From Cryobacterium zongtaii (GTDB lineage Bacteria > Actinomycetota > Actinomycetes > Actinomycetales > Microbacteriaceae): a DNA stretch of 64,000 nucleotides. Every line of letters begins with the position of its first letter. Within the stretch, counting starts at the first letter, position 1. The notes under the pieces were generated by a model. It was not told the origin of the DNA. It saw only the letters and a program-made list of their open reading frames with translations, and did not search any database. Location of the stretch: contig NZ_PPXD01000017.1 in the NCBI RefSeq assembly GCF_002909375.1, positions 1-64,000 of the forward strand. Direction: 5' to 3'. Positions 27,201 to 36,237 of this stretch are shown here, one piece after another. Both the position numbers and the translations under genes were made by a program.

Positions 27201-28926
27201 CCTCCAGCTGGAGTCCGGACCCGGCCGTGAGCGTCAGAGTGCGAGTGATCAGCTCCGCGGGCACCGGCGTGTGGGAGATAAGCAGCACCGCCCGGCCGGC
27301 GCCGGCCGCCGCCGACAGGATGTCCCGCACGAGAGTGTCGCCGAGGCCGGTGTCTACGTTGGCCGTGGGCTCATCGACGATGAGGACCGGGAAGTCGGCC
27401 AGCAGCGCCCTGGCCAGGGCTATCCGCTGGGCCTGGCCGCCGGAGACGAGGGCCCCGCGCTCGCCCACCCGGGCATCCAGGCCGCCGCGCCGGCGAACCC
27501 AGTCGGCGAGCCCGACCCGGGCGAGCACGTCGAGAAGGTCATCGTCGGTGGCGGTGTCCCGCGCGAAGAGCAGGTTCTGCCGTACGGTGTCGTCGAACAG
27601 CCACGGTCGTTGCTCGCACAGTCCCACGATCCGCCGCACCTCGGCCGGAGCCAGGTCTCTGGCTTCGACGCCGTTGACCCCGTATGACCCTGTGTAGTCG
27701 AGGAAACGCACCAAGGTCTGCGCGAGGGTGGTCTTGCCCGCTCCACTGGCCCCCGCCAGGTGGACGCGGTCGCCGGCGTTCAGCCGTAGCGTCACCCCGG
27801 CCAGCGCGGGATGATCTGTTCCCGGCCAGCTGGCTCCCAGCGCCGTGAGCTCAATGAGCGGGTTGCCGGTCTGAGGCACGACGGCGGTCGGCTCTGACGC
27901 CTCTCGCAGGGCGACATCCGACGGGATTTCGGCTGGAATCGTCTCAGGCACCGCCGTCGCCACCCGCTCAGCACTGGAGCGGACCTGGCGCCAGGCACTG
28001 ATGGCCGGGGGGATCATGGCGAAGACCTCGAACACTGCCATGGGAATCAGCACGACCACGGCGAGGGCGGGGCCGGACACGCCGCCGGAGCCCAGGGCCG
28101 GGATTGCCGCAATGAGTGCGAGCACGGTCGCGGCGCCGGCGCACAGTGAGATCACGGCGGCCTGCACTCCGGCTCCCGTTGAGCTGCGGAGCGACGCCGT
28201 CCGCAGCCTGTTCTCCACCGCTGCGAGTTCGGTCAGTCGGGTCTCGAGGGCGCCGAAGGCCGTGAGCACGTCGAGGTTCTCGACGACCTCGAGCACCTCG
28301 TCGGCCAGGGCACCTCGAAGCGGTGCCAGGTCGCGCTCGGAGCGGGCCGACAGCGCCGCTGTCGCGAGGGTGCCGACGATGCCGGCCACGATCAGGCACA
28401 CCATCAGGATGAGCCCCGCCGACGGCAGCACCCACCAGACCCCGACGACGCTGAGAACGGCCACCAGGCCCGAGGTCGCCAGGGGCTGCACTACCCGCAG
28501 CGGCAGGTCCTGCAGGTCGTCGACATCGCGCACCAGCCGGGTCAGTAGGTCGCCCCTCCTGGTGCCGGCGAGTCCGGCGGGGGCCAGGGGCAGCAGACGG
28601 GCGAAGATCCCCAGCCGCAGTTCTCCGAGCTGGCGGAACGCCGCATCGTGGCTGAGCAGTCGCTCCAGATAGCGGAGCGCCGCGCGGGACAGGGCGAACG
28701 CGCGTACACCGACGACGGCCAGGCCGAGGAACAGGATCGGTGGCATTTCGGCGGCGCGGGTGATGAGCCACGCCGAGCAGGCCAGGAGCGCCACCGCACT
28801 GGCGGCGCTGCCCACCCCGGCCGCGAGGCCGGGCAGGCTGCGGCGTGCCGGCGGTTGGGCGAGTCTGAGCACGGACCGGGTCGCCGTGGACACACCCAAT
28901 GCGAAGGGTGAACGTCGATCAGACAT
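27172..28926 (-). CDS. cydC: thiol reductant ABC exporter, CydC subunit
   Basis: 584-residue fused membrane/ATPase half-transporter. Six helices occupy residues 35-300; the nucleotide-binding domain shows Walker A GASGAGKTTLAQTL, signature LVSGGQAQRIALARALL and Walker B FPVLIVDEPTAN. CydDC exports cysteine and glutathione and is required for cytochrome bd assembly. ATG 28926 overlaps the cydD stop by 8 bp. It is the last gene of cydABDC. Confidence 0.95.
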   Translation of the reverse strand: MSDRRSPFALGVSTATRSVLRLAQPPARRSLPGLAAGVGSAASAVALLACSAWLITRAAEMPPILFLGLAVVGVRAFALSRAALRYLERLLSHDAAFRQLGELRLGIFARLLPLAPAGLAGTRRGDLLTRLVRDVDDLQDLPLRVVQPLATSGLVAVLSVVGVWWVLPSAGLILMVCLIVAGIVGTLATAALSARSERDLAPLRGALADEVLEVVENLDVLTAFGALETRLTELAAVENRLRTASLRSSTGAGVQAAVISLCAGAATVLALIAAIPALGSGGVSGPALAVVVLIPMAVFEVFAMIPPAISAWRQVRSSAERVATAVPETIPAEIPSDVALREASEPTAVVPQTGNPLIELTALGASWPGTDHPALAGVTLRLNAGDRVHLAGASGAGKTTLAQTLVRFLDYTGSYGVNGVEARDLAPAEVRRIVGLCEQRPWLFDDTVRQNLLFARDTATDDDLLDVLARVGLADWVRRRGGLDARVGERGALVSGGQAQRIALARALLADFPVLIVDEPTANVDTGLGDTLVRDILSAAAGAGRAVLLISHTPVPAELITRTLTLTAGSGLQLEATPGEALAP

Positions 28927-30589
28927 GGGCGACCTCGTTCAGGTGGACGACGTGGTCGGCGGCGGACACGAAGGCCGGGCGATGACTCACGACGATGACG
29001 ATGCGGCCCTGTCCGGCCAACCGGCGCAGTCCCACGATGAGGGCCTGTTCCGACGTCGTGTCGAGAGCCGAACTCGGCTCGTCGAGCACGAGGACCGGAC
29101 AGTCCAGGGAGATGCATCGGTAGATGGCCCTCGCGGCGGCGACCCGCTGGGATTGACCGCCGGACAGTCCGGCCCCGTTGACACCCAGGCGCAGTGCGGG
29201 ATCCAGATCGCCGGCGCCCGCCCACCGCAGCGCGGTGGTGACCAGGGCATCGTCGGTGACGTCTGCGCCGAGGGCGACGTTGCTCGAGATACTGCCGGAA
29301 AATAGGCCGGCGCGTTGCCCGGACCAGGCGAGCCAATGCCGGCTGTCGTCGGGGAGCACGGCCCTGGCGCCGAGGAACAGCCTGCCGTCGTACGGAATGA
29401 AGCCCTGAAGGGCACCGATCAGGGTGGACTTGCCCACGCCGCTCGGGCCGCTGAGCACACTGAGCTGCCCGGCGGCGAAGTCAGCGCGGAGACTGTCGAT
29501 AATCGTGGCGTCGCCGCGGCGGATGGTCACCGCGTCGAAGAGGAGGGTGTCGACACTGTCGACGTTGTGGGGCGTTGCGGGAACAGTCGCGCCGGCCGTC
29601 CCTTCCGAACCGACCCGGGGCATACGGTCCGGGAGGTCGTCGTTTTCCAGGATGGCGAACACCTCTTCGGCCGCGGCGAGGCCGTCGGCCGCAGCGTGGA
29701 ACTGTGCGCCGACCTGTCGCACCGGCAGGAAGGCTTCCGGCGCCAGCAGCAGCACGAACAGGCCCACACCCAGCAGCAACGACCCGTCGACGAGCCGCAG
29801 TCCGATGGACACGGCGATCAGGGCCACCGAGAGGCTGCCGGCGAGCTCCAGCGCGAATCCGCTGAGGAACGAGACCCGCAGCACCTTCATGGTGCGGCCC
29901 CGGTACTCGTCGGTGAGGTTGCCCAGGCGGGCGGCTTGGCGGCGGTCCCGACCGAAGATCTTCAGGGTGGCCAGGCCGCCGACCACGTCGAGGAAACCCG
30001 CCGACAGCCGTTGCAGGGCATCCCATTGCTGACGTTGCACGACCTGGGTGGCCTGGCCGATCAGGATCATGAACACGGGGATGAGCGGAAGAACGATGAT
30101 CACCGTGATGCCGCTGGCCGGGTCCTGCCAGAGCATCACCAGCACCAGGATCGGCGTGGCGATGGCCGTCAACAGCAGTTGGGGCAGGTACCTCGCGAAG
30201 TAGTTGTCGAGTGCGTCCAATCCGCTGGTGACCACTGTCGCAACCCGGGCGGACTGCTGGCCGGCCAGCCAGTCCGGTCCTCGCTCAGCCAGCCGGCGAA
30301 GAACCGCGGTGCGCAGCTGACTCTTCACGGCTGCGGCCCCCCGGCTGGCGGCGACCTCGAGAAGCCACACCAGTGTGGCGCGCAGGATGACCACGGCGGC
30401 CAGCGCGGCGACGGTGCTGCTGAGCGACTCCAGCGACTCGCCGCTGACCGCGAGCGTGATGCTCTGGCTCAGGAACCAGGCGAACGCGACGATGGTGAGG
30501 GTCTGGGCCAGGCCCAGAACCGCACCGACGAGGAGGAACCACCGGGCTGCGGAGGCATGGGTGAGAAGCCGAGGATCGAGGGGACGCAT
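28919..30589 (-). CDS. cydD: thiol reductant ABC exporter, CydD subunit
   Basis: 556 residues from ATG 30589. Six membrane helices, then an ATPase domain with Walker A GPSGVGKSTLIGAL, signature GLSGGQSQRVAAARAIY and Walker B CPVLVLDEPSSALD. Partner of CydC in a heterodimer. The start lies 5 bp after the cydB stop. Longer in-frame starts exist but fall inside cydB. Confidence 0.95.
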   Translation of the reverse strand: MRPLDPRLLTHASAARWFLLVGAVLGLAQTLTIVAFAWFLSQSITLAVSGESLESLSSTVAALAAVVILRATLVWLLEVAASRGAAAVKSQLRTAVLRRLAERGPDWLAGQQSARVATVVTSGLDALDNYFARYLPQLLLTAIATPILVLVMLWQDPASGITVIIVLPLIPVFMILIGQATQVVQRQQWDALQRLSAGFLDVVGGLATLKIFGRDRRQAARLGNLTDEYRGRTMKVLRVSFLSGFALELAGSLSVALIAVSIGLRLVDGSLLLGVGLFVLLLAPEAFLPVRQVGAQFHAAADGLAAAEEVFAILENDDLPDRMPRVGSEGTAGATVPATPHNVDSVDTLLFDAVTIRRGDATIIDSLRADFAAGQLSVLSGPSGVGKSTLIGALQGFIPYDGRLFLGARAVLPDDSRHWLAWSGQRAGLFSGSISSNVALGADVTDDALVTTALRWAGAGDLDPALRLGVNGAGLSGGQSQRVAAARAIYRCISLDCPVLVLDEPSSALDTTSEQALIVGLRRLAGQGRIVIVVSHRPAFVSAADHVVHLNEVAHV

Positions 30590-30594
30590 CCGTT

Positions 30595-31599
30595 TTAGTG
30601 TACGGCGGCTTCGATGTGCGACCGGCTGATCCGCTTGCGGAACACCCAGTAGGTCCACCCCTGGTAGCCCAGGATCACGGGGGCCGCGATCAGCGCGGTC
30701 CAGCTCATCACCTGCAGCGTGTACGGCGTGGACGAAGCGTTCTCGATGGTCAGGCTGTTGGCCACATCGTTGCTGGCCGGCATCACATCAGGGAACAGCG
30801 ACGCGAACAGGGTCAGCACGGCGAAACCGATGGTGACGGCCATGAGGCCGAACGCGGTGCGCTCGTTGCCGCGCAGGTTGGCCAGGTACGCGGTGATCAG
30901 GGCCACGGCCGCGACGGCGGCGAGGATGCCGGAGGCGAGGGTGCCGTAGGCGAGCGTTGTCCAGACCAGGAAGGTCGCTGCCACGACGATGGTGACCAGC
31001 CCCGACTTGATCGCCAGGGCGCGGGCCCGCACCCGGATGTCGCCCTCGGTCTTGGTGGAGACGAAGATCACGCCGTGCGTGAAGAAGAGCAGCAGCGTGG
31101 TGAGGCCCGCGAGCAACGCGTAGGGGTTGAGCAGATCGAAGAAGCTGCCGATGTAGTTGAAGTTCTCATCCAGCGGCACGCCGCGGACGACGTTGCCGAA
31201 GGCCACACCCCAGAGCAGGGCGGGCACGGCCGAACCGACCACGATCATGGTGTCGAAGGACTTCTTCCACTTCAGCTCGGGCCGCTGGTGCCGGTACTCG
31301 AACGACACGCCCCGGGCGATCAAGGCCAACAGGATGAGCAGCAACGCCAGGTAGAAGCCGCTGAACATCGTGGCGTACCACTCGGGGAACGCGGCGAACA
31401 GCGAGGCGCCGGCCACGATGACCCAGGTCTCGTTGAGGTCCCAGACCGGGCCGATGGTGTTGATCAGGACGCGGCGGTCGGTGTCGTCCTTGCCGAGGAA
31501 CGGCAGGGACATGCCCACCCCGAAGTCGAACCCGTCGAGGACGAAGTAGCCGATGAACATCGCGGCGATGATCCAGAACCACAGGATATTGAGTTCCAT
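30595..31599 (-). CDS. cydB: cytochrome bd ubiquinol oxidase subunit II
   Basis: 334-residue membrane protein with eight to nine helices. The N-terminus (LNILWFWIIAAMFIGYFVLDGFDFGVG) and GPVWDLNETWVIVAGASLFAAFP are classical CydB signatures. With CydA it forms the high-affinity terminal oxidase that reduces oxygen to water using quinol. ATG 31599, 9 bp after cydA. Confidence 0.97.
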   Translation of the reverse strand: MELNILWFWIIAAMFIGYFVLDGFDFGVGMSLPFLGKDDTDRRVLINTIGPVWDLNETWVIVAGASLFAAFPEWYATMFSGFYLALLLILLALIARGVSFEYRHQRPELKWKKSFDTMIVVGSAVPALLWGVAFGNVVRGVPLDENFNYIGSFFDLLNPYALLAGLTTLLLFFTHGVIFVSTKTEGDIRVRARALAIKSGLVTIVVAATFLVWTTLAYGTLASGILAAVAAVALITAYLANLRGNERTAFGLMAVTIGFAVLTLFASLFPDVMPASNDVANSLTIENASSTPYTLQVMSWTALIAAPVILGYQGWTYWVFRKRISRSHIEAAVH

Positions 31600-31608
31600 G
31601 GTGAGCTC

Positions 31609-33018
31609 CTAGTAGACCGTGGTCGTGTGCTTGATTTCGCCGGACACCGGGTCCGGCGCCGGAGCGTCGTCCGGCCCCTTCTGGACCGCCTTGAGGATCA
31701 GGCGGAATTCCACCACGGCGAGGGCGCCGTAGAGCAGGGTGAAGGCGATCAGAGAAATGAGGATCTCGAGCCCGCTGACGTTCGGCGAGACACCGTCTGC
31801 GGTTTTGAGGAGGCCGAAGACCAGCCACGGTTGCCGGCCCATCTCGGTGAAGACCCAGCCCACACTCATGGCCAGCAACGACATCGGGAAGGACCAGATC
31901 GCGATCTTCCACATCCAGGTCTTCGGGCTCCGTCCCTTGCGGGTGAACCAGAGGCCGGCGACGGCGACGAGGATGTGGGCGATGCCGAGTCCGATCATCC
32001 ACCGGAACGACCAGTAGGTGACCCAGATGATCGGCGCGTAGTCGCCGGGACCGTAGAGCTGCACGTACTGCTCCTGGAGGTTGTTGATGCCCTCCACCGT
32101 GCCGTCGAAGGTGTGCGTGGACAGGAACGACAGCAGGTACGGGATGCGCACGGAGAAAAGTTCACTGACACCGTCGGGGGTGCCGAGGGTGAAGATCGAG
32201 AAGGAGGCCTCGGCGCCGGTGGCCGTGTTGTACATGGCCTCGGCCGCGGCCATCTTCATCGGCTGCGCCGCCACCATCGCCAGGCTCAGCTGGTCGCCCA
32301 TCAGGGTGGTGAGGGCTCCGGAGATGACCATCATCCAGAGGCCGAACTTGAGCGCGGGCCGCATGGTCTCGAGGTGTTGATTGCGGGACAGGTGCCAGGC
32401 GGCGACCGAGATGATCAGGCCGGCGGAGACCATGAAGCAGGCGAAGATCGTGTGCGGGAAGGCCGCGAGGGCGATCGGGTTGGTGAGCAGCTCGCCGATG
32501 CTGGTGAGCTCGGCCCGACCCTTTTCCTCGTTGATCTGGTACGCGACAGGATTCTGCATGAAGGCGTTCGCGGCGATGATGAAGTACGCCGACGCGATGC
32601 TGCCCACCGTGGTGAGCCAGATGGTGGCCAGGTGCAGGCCCTTGGGCAGTTTGTCCCAGCCGAAGATCCACAGGCCGATGAAGGTGGCCTCGAGGAAGAA
32701 GGCGGTGATGCCCTCAAAGGCCAAGGGCGCTCCGAAGACGTCGCCGACGAACCGGGAGTAGTCCGACCAGTTCATGCCGAACTGGAACTCCTGCACGATG
32801 CCGGTCACGACGCCCATGGCGAAGTTGATCAGGAAGATCTTGCCGAAGAAGTGGGTCAGTTGGAGGTACATGGCCTTGTTGGTGCGGTACCAGGCGGTCT
32901 GGAAGATCGCCACCGTCGTGACCAGGCCGATGGTCAGTGGTACGAACAGGAAGTGGTAGATCGTCGTCAGGCCGAACTGCCAGCGCGACAGGAGTAACGG
33001 GTCAAGCCACTCGTTCAT
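31609..33018 (-). CDS. cydA: cytochrome bd ubiquinol oxidase subunit I
   Basis: 469-residue heme-bearing subunit. The N-terminal RWQFGLTTIYHFLFVPLTIGL carries the conserved heme-ligand His; FAMGVVTGIVQEFQFGMNWSDY and the Met/Glu helices follow. It is shorter than the 522-residue E. coli protein, consistent with the short-Q-loop type. GGAGGG precedes ATG 33018. The promoter region upstream contains two palindromes shared with the divergent BlaI-type gene, so repression by that protein is likely. Confidence 0.96.
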   Translation of the reverse strand: MNEWLDPLLLSRWQFGLTTIYHFLFVPLTIGLVTTVAIFQTAWYRTNKAMYLQLTHFFGKIFLINFAMGVVTGIVQEFQFGMNWSDYSRFVGDVFGAPLAFEGITAFFLEATFIGLWIFGWDKLPKGLHLATIWLTTVGSIASAYFIIAANAFMQNPVAYQINEEKGRAELTSIGELLTNPIALAAFPHTIFACFMVSAGLIISVAAWHLSRNQHLETMRPALKFGLWMMVISGALTTLMGDQLSLAMVAAQPMKMAAAEAMYNTATGAEASFSIFTLGTPDGVSELFSVRIPYLLSFLSTHTFDGTVEGINNLQEQYVQLYGPGDYAPIIWVTYWSFRWMIGLGIAHILVAVAGLWFTRKGRSPKTWMWKIAIWSFPMSLLAMSVGWVFTEMGRQPWLVFGLLKTADGVSPNVSGLEILISLIAFTLLYGALAVVEFRLILKAVQKGPDDAPAPDPVSGEIKHTTTVY

Positions 33019-33037
33019 TTGCCCTCCAAGACGGTTT

Positions 33038-33054
33038 TTCTACGTGTCGTAGAA
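33038..33054. promoter_or_regulatory. palindromic operator 1 (BlaI-type)
   Basis: TTCTACG-TGT-CGTAGAA: perfect 7-bp arms with a 3-base centre, 20 bp upstream of cydA. The size and dyad fit a winged-helix dimer of the BlaI/MecI/CopY family encoded by the divergent gene. Confidence 0.8.
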
Positions 33055-33062
33055 GACTACTA

Positions 33063-33079
33063 TTCTACGTTCGGTAGAA
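33063..33079. promoter_or_regulatory. palindromic operator 2 (BlaI-type)
   Basis: TTCTACG-TTC-GGTAGAA: same design as operator 1 with one arm mismatch. The two centres are 25 bp apart. It lies 30 bp upstream of the BlaI-type gene and would overlap promoters in both directions. Confidence 0.8.
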
Positions 33080-33096
33080 AGCGCCGTTTCGCTTGG

Positions 33097-33102
33097 TAAA
33101 GT
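33097..33102 (+). promoter_or_regulatory. candidate -10 element (TAAAGT) for the BlaI-type gene, leaderless
   Basis: TAAAGT, six bases, then ATG 33109; no Shine-Dalgarno. Located 17 bp after operator 2. Confidence 0.45.
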
Positions 33103-33108
33103 TTCCTC

Positions 33109-33489
33109 ATGGGAAGTCTGGGCGTGCTCGAGCGAATGTTGATGGACCTGCTCTGGTCTGCCGACGCTCCCCTGACCGCCAACGAACTGCGTGATGCTCT
33201 GCTCGATCCCGCCGCCACCGGCGCGAAGCCCCTCGCAACGACGACGGTGCTCACCGTGCTGTCGCGCTTGGAGAGCAAGGGCTTCGTCACTCGCGACCGC
33301 GATAGCCGGCCGCACGGGTACACGGCAGTGAGCTCCCGGGCACAGCACACCGCCGAGCTCATGCACGAGGTTCTGGGCACGACGAGCGACCGCACGGCGA
33401 CGCTGGCCCGGTTCATCGGCAACGTCAGCCCGCAGGAGGCGCAGACCCTGCGCGCCCTGCTCGAGAGCATCGGCCCGTCGCCGGAGTGA
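33109..33489 (+). CDS. BlaI/MecI/CopY family transcriptional repressor
   Basis: 126 residues. Winged helix: LGVLERMLMDLLWSADAPLT, then a recognition segment KPLATTTVLTVLSRLESKGFV, wing VTRDRDSRPHGYTAV, and a helical dimerisation tail. In BlaI and MecI, cleavage by the partner M56 protease within the dimer arm relieves repression. The partner follows after 53 bp. The gene is divergent from cydABDC and both share two palindromes, making cyd genes and its own operon the obvious targets. This target is inferred, not shown. Confidence 0.93.
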   Translation: MGSLGVLERMLMDLLWSADAPLTANELRDALLDPAATGAKPLATTTVLTVLSRLESKGFVTRDRDSRPHGYTAVSSRAQHTAELMHEVLGTTSDRTATLARFIGNVSPQEAQTLRALLESIGPSPE

Positions 33490-33542
33490 CGATGGCCGTC
33501 ATCCCCGGCACGAGCCTGTCGGCCCTGGCCGGGTAGCGCGCC

Positions 33543-34496
33543 GTGCTCAACACCGCACTGGCCCTGATGGCGCTGGCCGTACTCCTGGCCTGGCCCGTTC
33601 CGATTCTCCTTGCCGGGGCAGACTGGCCGCCTCGCGCGCCCGGCCTGGCCCTCGCCCTGTGGCAGGCGATCGCTCTGGCCGGTGGCATCTCGATGATCGG
33701 CTCGTTGCTGGTCTTCGGCCTGATCCCGTTCGGAGCCACCCCCGTGTCGGCCCTCGGCGCCCTCGCCGTGCACGTCGCGGCCGGCACTCTACCCGCCGGG
33801 GCCACGCTGGCGGGGGTGATGGCGCTCTGCCTGGCGTTGATCCTCGGCACCCACCTGCTGCTCAACCTCAGTGCCACGTTCATCCGCGCCGAGCGGCAGC
33901 GCCGTCGTCACCACACCCTGATCGGACTGCTCAGCGATCCGTTGCCCTTCGATACCGAGGGCACCAGGGTCATCGACCATGCCGCGCCGATCGCGTACTG
34001 CTTGCCCGGGGGCACCAGATCGGCCACGGTGTTGTCCAGAGGTCTGCTGCACCTGCTGGATGCCGACCAGCTGCGTGGCGTCGTGGCGCACGAGCGCGCC
34101 CACTTGCGTCAGCAGCACCACGTGGTATTGCTGGCGTTCAAGTCCTGGCACAGCGCCCTGCCCTGGTTCCCCATCGCCAACCGCGCCGAAAATGCGGTGG
34201 CCCTGCTGGTGGAGATGATGGCCGACGACCAGGCCAGGCAGGCTGTCGACGACCGCACCCTGGCCAGGGCGATCGCGCTCGTGGGCACCGCCCACCTGTC
34301 GGAGGTCTCCGGTACCCAGACGCCGCTCGCGGCCGCGGGCGGCCTCGATGACGTCTCCTCGGCCGACCTGGTCGGGCCGCGGGTGAGCCGTCTGCTGGGC
34401 GAGGTCCCCGGGCTGAGCACGACGGCGCGCACCCTGGTGGTCTGCACGACCGTCGCCCTGCTCCTGCTGCCCCCGGCGCTGCTGCTGACGAGCTGA
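33543..34496 (+). CDS. M56 family membrane metallopeptidase
   Basis: 317 residues, start GTG 33543. Three N-terminal helices (about 3-25, 35-60, 85-110), a cytoplasmic zinc-protease domain with HExxH at 183-187 (VVAHERAHLRQQHHV), and one C-terminal helix (LVVCTTVALLLLPPALLL). Unlike BlaR1 and MecR1 it has no large extracellular penicillin-binding sensor after the last helix, so whatever it senses must act on the membrane part. It probably cleaves or otherwise inactivates the adjacent BlaI-type repressor. Confidence 0.92.
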   Translation: MLNTALALMALAVLLAWPVPILLAGADWPPRAPGLALALWQAIALAGGISMIGSLLVFGLIPFGATPVSALGALAVHVAAGTLPAGATLAGVMALCLALILGTHLLLNLSATFIRAERQRRRHHTLIGLLSDPLPFDTEGTRVIDHAAPIAYCLPGGTRSATVLSRGLLHLLDADQLRGVVAHERAHLRQQHHVVLLAFKSWHSALPWFPIANRAENAVALLVEMMADDQARQAVDDRTLARAIALVGTAHLSEVSGTQTPLAAAGGLDDVSSADLVGPRVSRLLGEVPGLSTTARTLVVCTTVALLLLPPALLLTS

Positions 34497-34545
34497 CGTT
34501 CGGGGGTTGCCCCCAGAACGGTCCCCGGGACGGTTCCCCGGGAAC
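34497..34545. terminator. hairpins between convergent genes
   Basis: CGTTC-GGGGG with loop TTG and CCCCC-A-GAACG (34497-34520), then the palindrome GTTCCCCGGGAAC (34533-34545). They lie between the convergent M56 and DUF2142 genes. There is no long T-run, so terminator function is likely but not certain. Confidence 0.5.
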
Positions 34546-34555
34546 GTCTGCGCGG

Positions 34556-36130
34556 TTAAGCCGCAGAGGCCGGTTCGGGCCTGGCGGCGTCGAGCGGGCC
34601 CACCGCCGTGCGGGATTCGCGGAATGCCGCCCGGTACGTGAGCTGCGCGCCCACCGTCACGGCGGCGACGAGAACGGCCGTGAGAATGAGCCATCCCACC
34701 GGCGGTTGCCAACTCGGTGCCATGAACATGGCTTCGATGCCGCCATTGACCGTGACCATGTACCGCCGGAGGGTGGAGACGAAGGAGAACACCTGCCCGA
34801 TCGACAAAAGAGCAAGCAGGGTGATCACGAAGCGTTTGAGGCTCGCGGAAGGCTGTGGCCGCTGATCGGAATCGTCGATCGCCAGGCCGCAGGCGACGAG
34901 CAGGCACATCATCATGGCCAGCATGTAGCGACCCTGCCAGATGCTGCCGATCGAACTGATCAGAATGGCCTGCGTGATCGCCGGCACCAGCACCATGACC
35001 AGGGCCAGGCCGAGAACGGCGAACTTTCCCCGCCGCGATCCCCAGGCCACGGCGGCGACCAGCACGGTCACGATACCGAAGCTGAACACGATGATGCTGA
35101 AGCTGGGCGACGGTGTGTCGGTCCAACCGAAGAACCCGATCAGCCCGTCGCTGAAGTCGAGCGTACGCAGCACCATCGTGAAGAACTCGATGGTCGGGCT
35201 ACTCCCGGTATTGGCGGTGGGGTGCTCCGCGAAGGTGGCCAGGCCGAGGTACCACGCGACCGTCAGTCCGCTGACGAGGCCGCATGCTCCGATGGCCACC
35301 CAGGCAGCCGGTTGGCGGACCAGACCCGCCACGACACGCGGATTGGCGAACACGAGTGCCGCCCCGACGATGATCAGCACCCAGAGCAGCGAGATGCTTC
35401 GTGTGCTCAGGAGCGCCGCGGCCGTGACGACTACCAGTGCGGCGCGTTCCCACAGGAGACGTCTGGAGGCCGGTGTCTGCAGGGTGAGCACCAGGGTGGC
35501 GAACAGCGCCCCCGCTGACGCGACTTCGACGCCGTTGGGATTGATCGACCCGCCGAGATACAGCACCATCGGCGTCACCGCGACCGCGGCAGCGACGATG
35601 ACCCATCGGGACCGGGGCAACTGCATCAACTGCATGAACATCACGGCCAGGGCGGCGGCGGACAGTACCGCGCTGAGCGCTCGCATCGCATACAGCGCCG
35701 GTGTCCCGTCCATCACCAGCGTCGGCAGCCCGACGATGGCGTAGTAGGCGGGGCTGTTCAGCCCGGCGGACGTTCCGGTGACCACGATGTCGGTCGGATC
35801 GCCCTCGACAGGGCGAACGCAGCCGGCAGAGATATCCGGCCGGAATTTGTAGCAGCTGAGTTCGTGGGCGTGGGCAACGGACCGCGGGACCTCAGCGCGA
35901 GCCAGCGACCGGTCCTGGTCCCAGGGCACACTCTCGATCTGTCCGCGGGCGACGGCGGCGGCGCGGATCGCATGCGACGCCTCATCGGGTGCTGACATCA
36001 TCGGCGACGCCAGGGCCCACAGCAGCATCGGGGCCAGGATGACCACAAAACTGGTGACAAAGACCCGCCATCGGCGGCCGGTGCGATCCGATGGTGCCGA
36101 TGACGTATCGCTGGTTGCTGCTGTCTTCAT
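34556..36130 (-). CDS. DUF2142 multi-pass membrane protein
   Basis: 524 residues from ATG 36130. A short cytoplasmic tail, then about 12 membrane helices. The segment SPMMSAPDEASHAIRAAAVA just after helix 1 is the DUF2142 hallmark, and the first outside loop has two cysteines (ELSCYKFRPDISAGCVRP). The architecture resembles GT-C glycosyltransferases that use lipid-linked sugars, and such genes cluster with polysaccharide loci, as here beside a GT2 protein and DUF2304. Enzymatic function is inferred only. Confidence 0.88.
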   Translation of the reverse strand: MKTAATSDTSSAPSDRTGRRWRVFVTSFVVILAPMLLWALASPMMSAPDEASHAIRAAAVARGQIESVPWDQDRSLARAEVPRSVAHAHELSCYKFRPDISAGCVRPVEGDPTDIVVTGTSAGLNSPAYYAIVGLPTLVMDGTPALYAMRALSAVLSAAALAVMFMQLMQLPRSRWVIVAAAVAVTPMVLYLGGSINPNGVEVASAGALFATLVLTLQTPASRRLLWERAALVVVTAAALLSTRSISLLWVLIIVGAALVFANPRVVAGLVRQPAAWVAIGACGLVSGLTVAWYLGLATFAEHPTANTGSSPTIEFFTMVLRTLDFSDGLIGFFGWTDTPSPSFSIIVFSFGIVTVLVAAVAWGSRRGKFAVLGLALVMVLVPAITQAILISSIGSIWQGRYMLAMMMCLLVACGLAIDDSDQRPQPSASLKRFVITLLALLSIGQVFSFVSTLRRYMVTVNGGIEAMFMAPSWQPPVGWLILTAVLVAAVTVGAQLTYRAAFRESRTAVGPLDAARPEPASAA

Positions 36131-36237
36131 GCCGCTGCTGTGTCCGCATCTATTGAACCGTTCGGCGGGGGCGACCGCGGACGGGAGGAAAGGAATCACG
36201 GCGGGCTGCCCACGCCGCGGAAAGTTTAGCGCTCGGG

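Noticed and set aside
30598-32997. 799-codon open frame antisense to cydAB
   Set aside because: Very His/Gly/Glu/Asp-rich composition produced by reading GC-rich third positions backwards; cydA and cydB motifs lie on the other strand.
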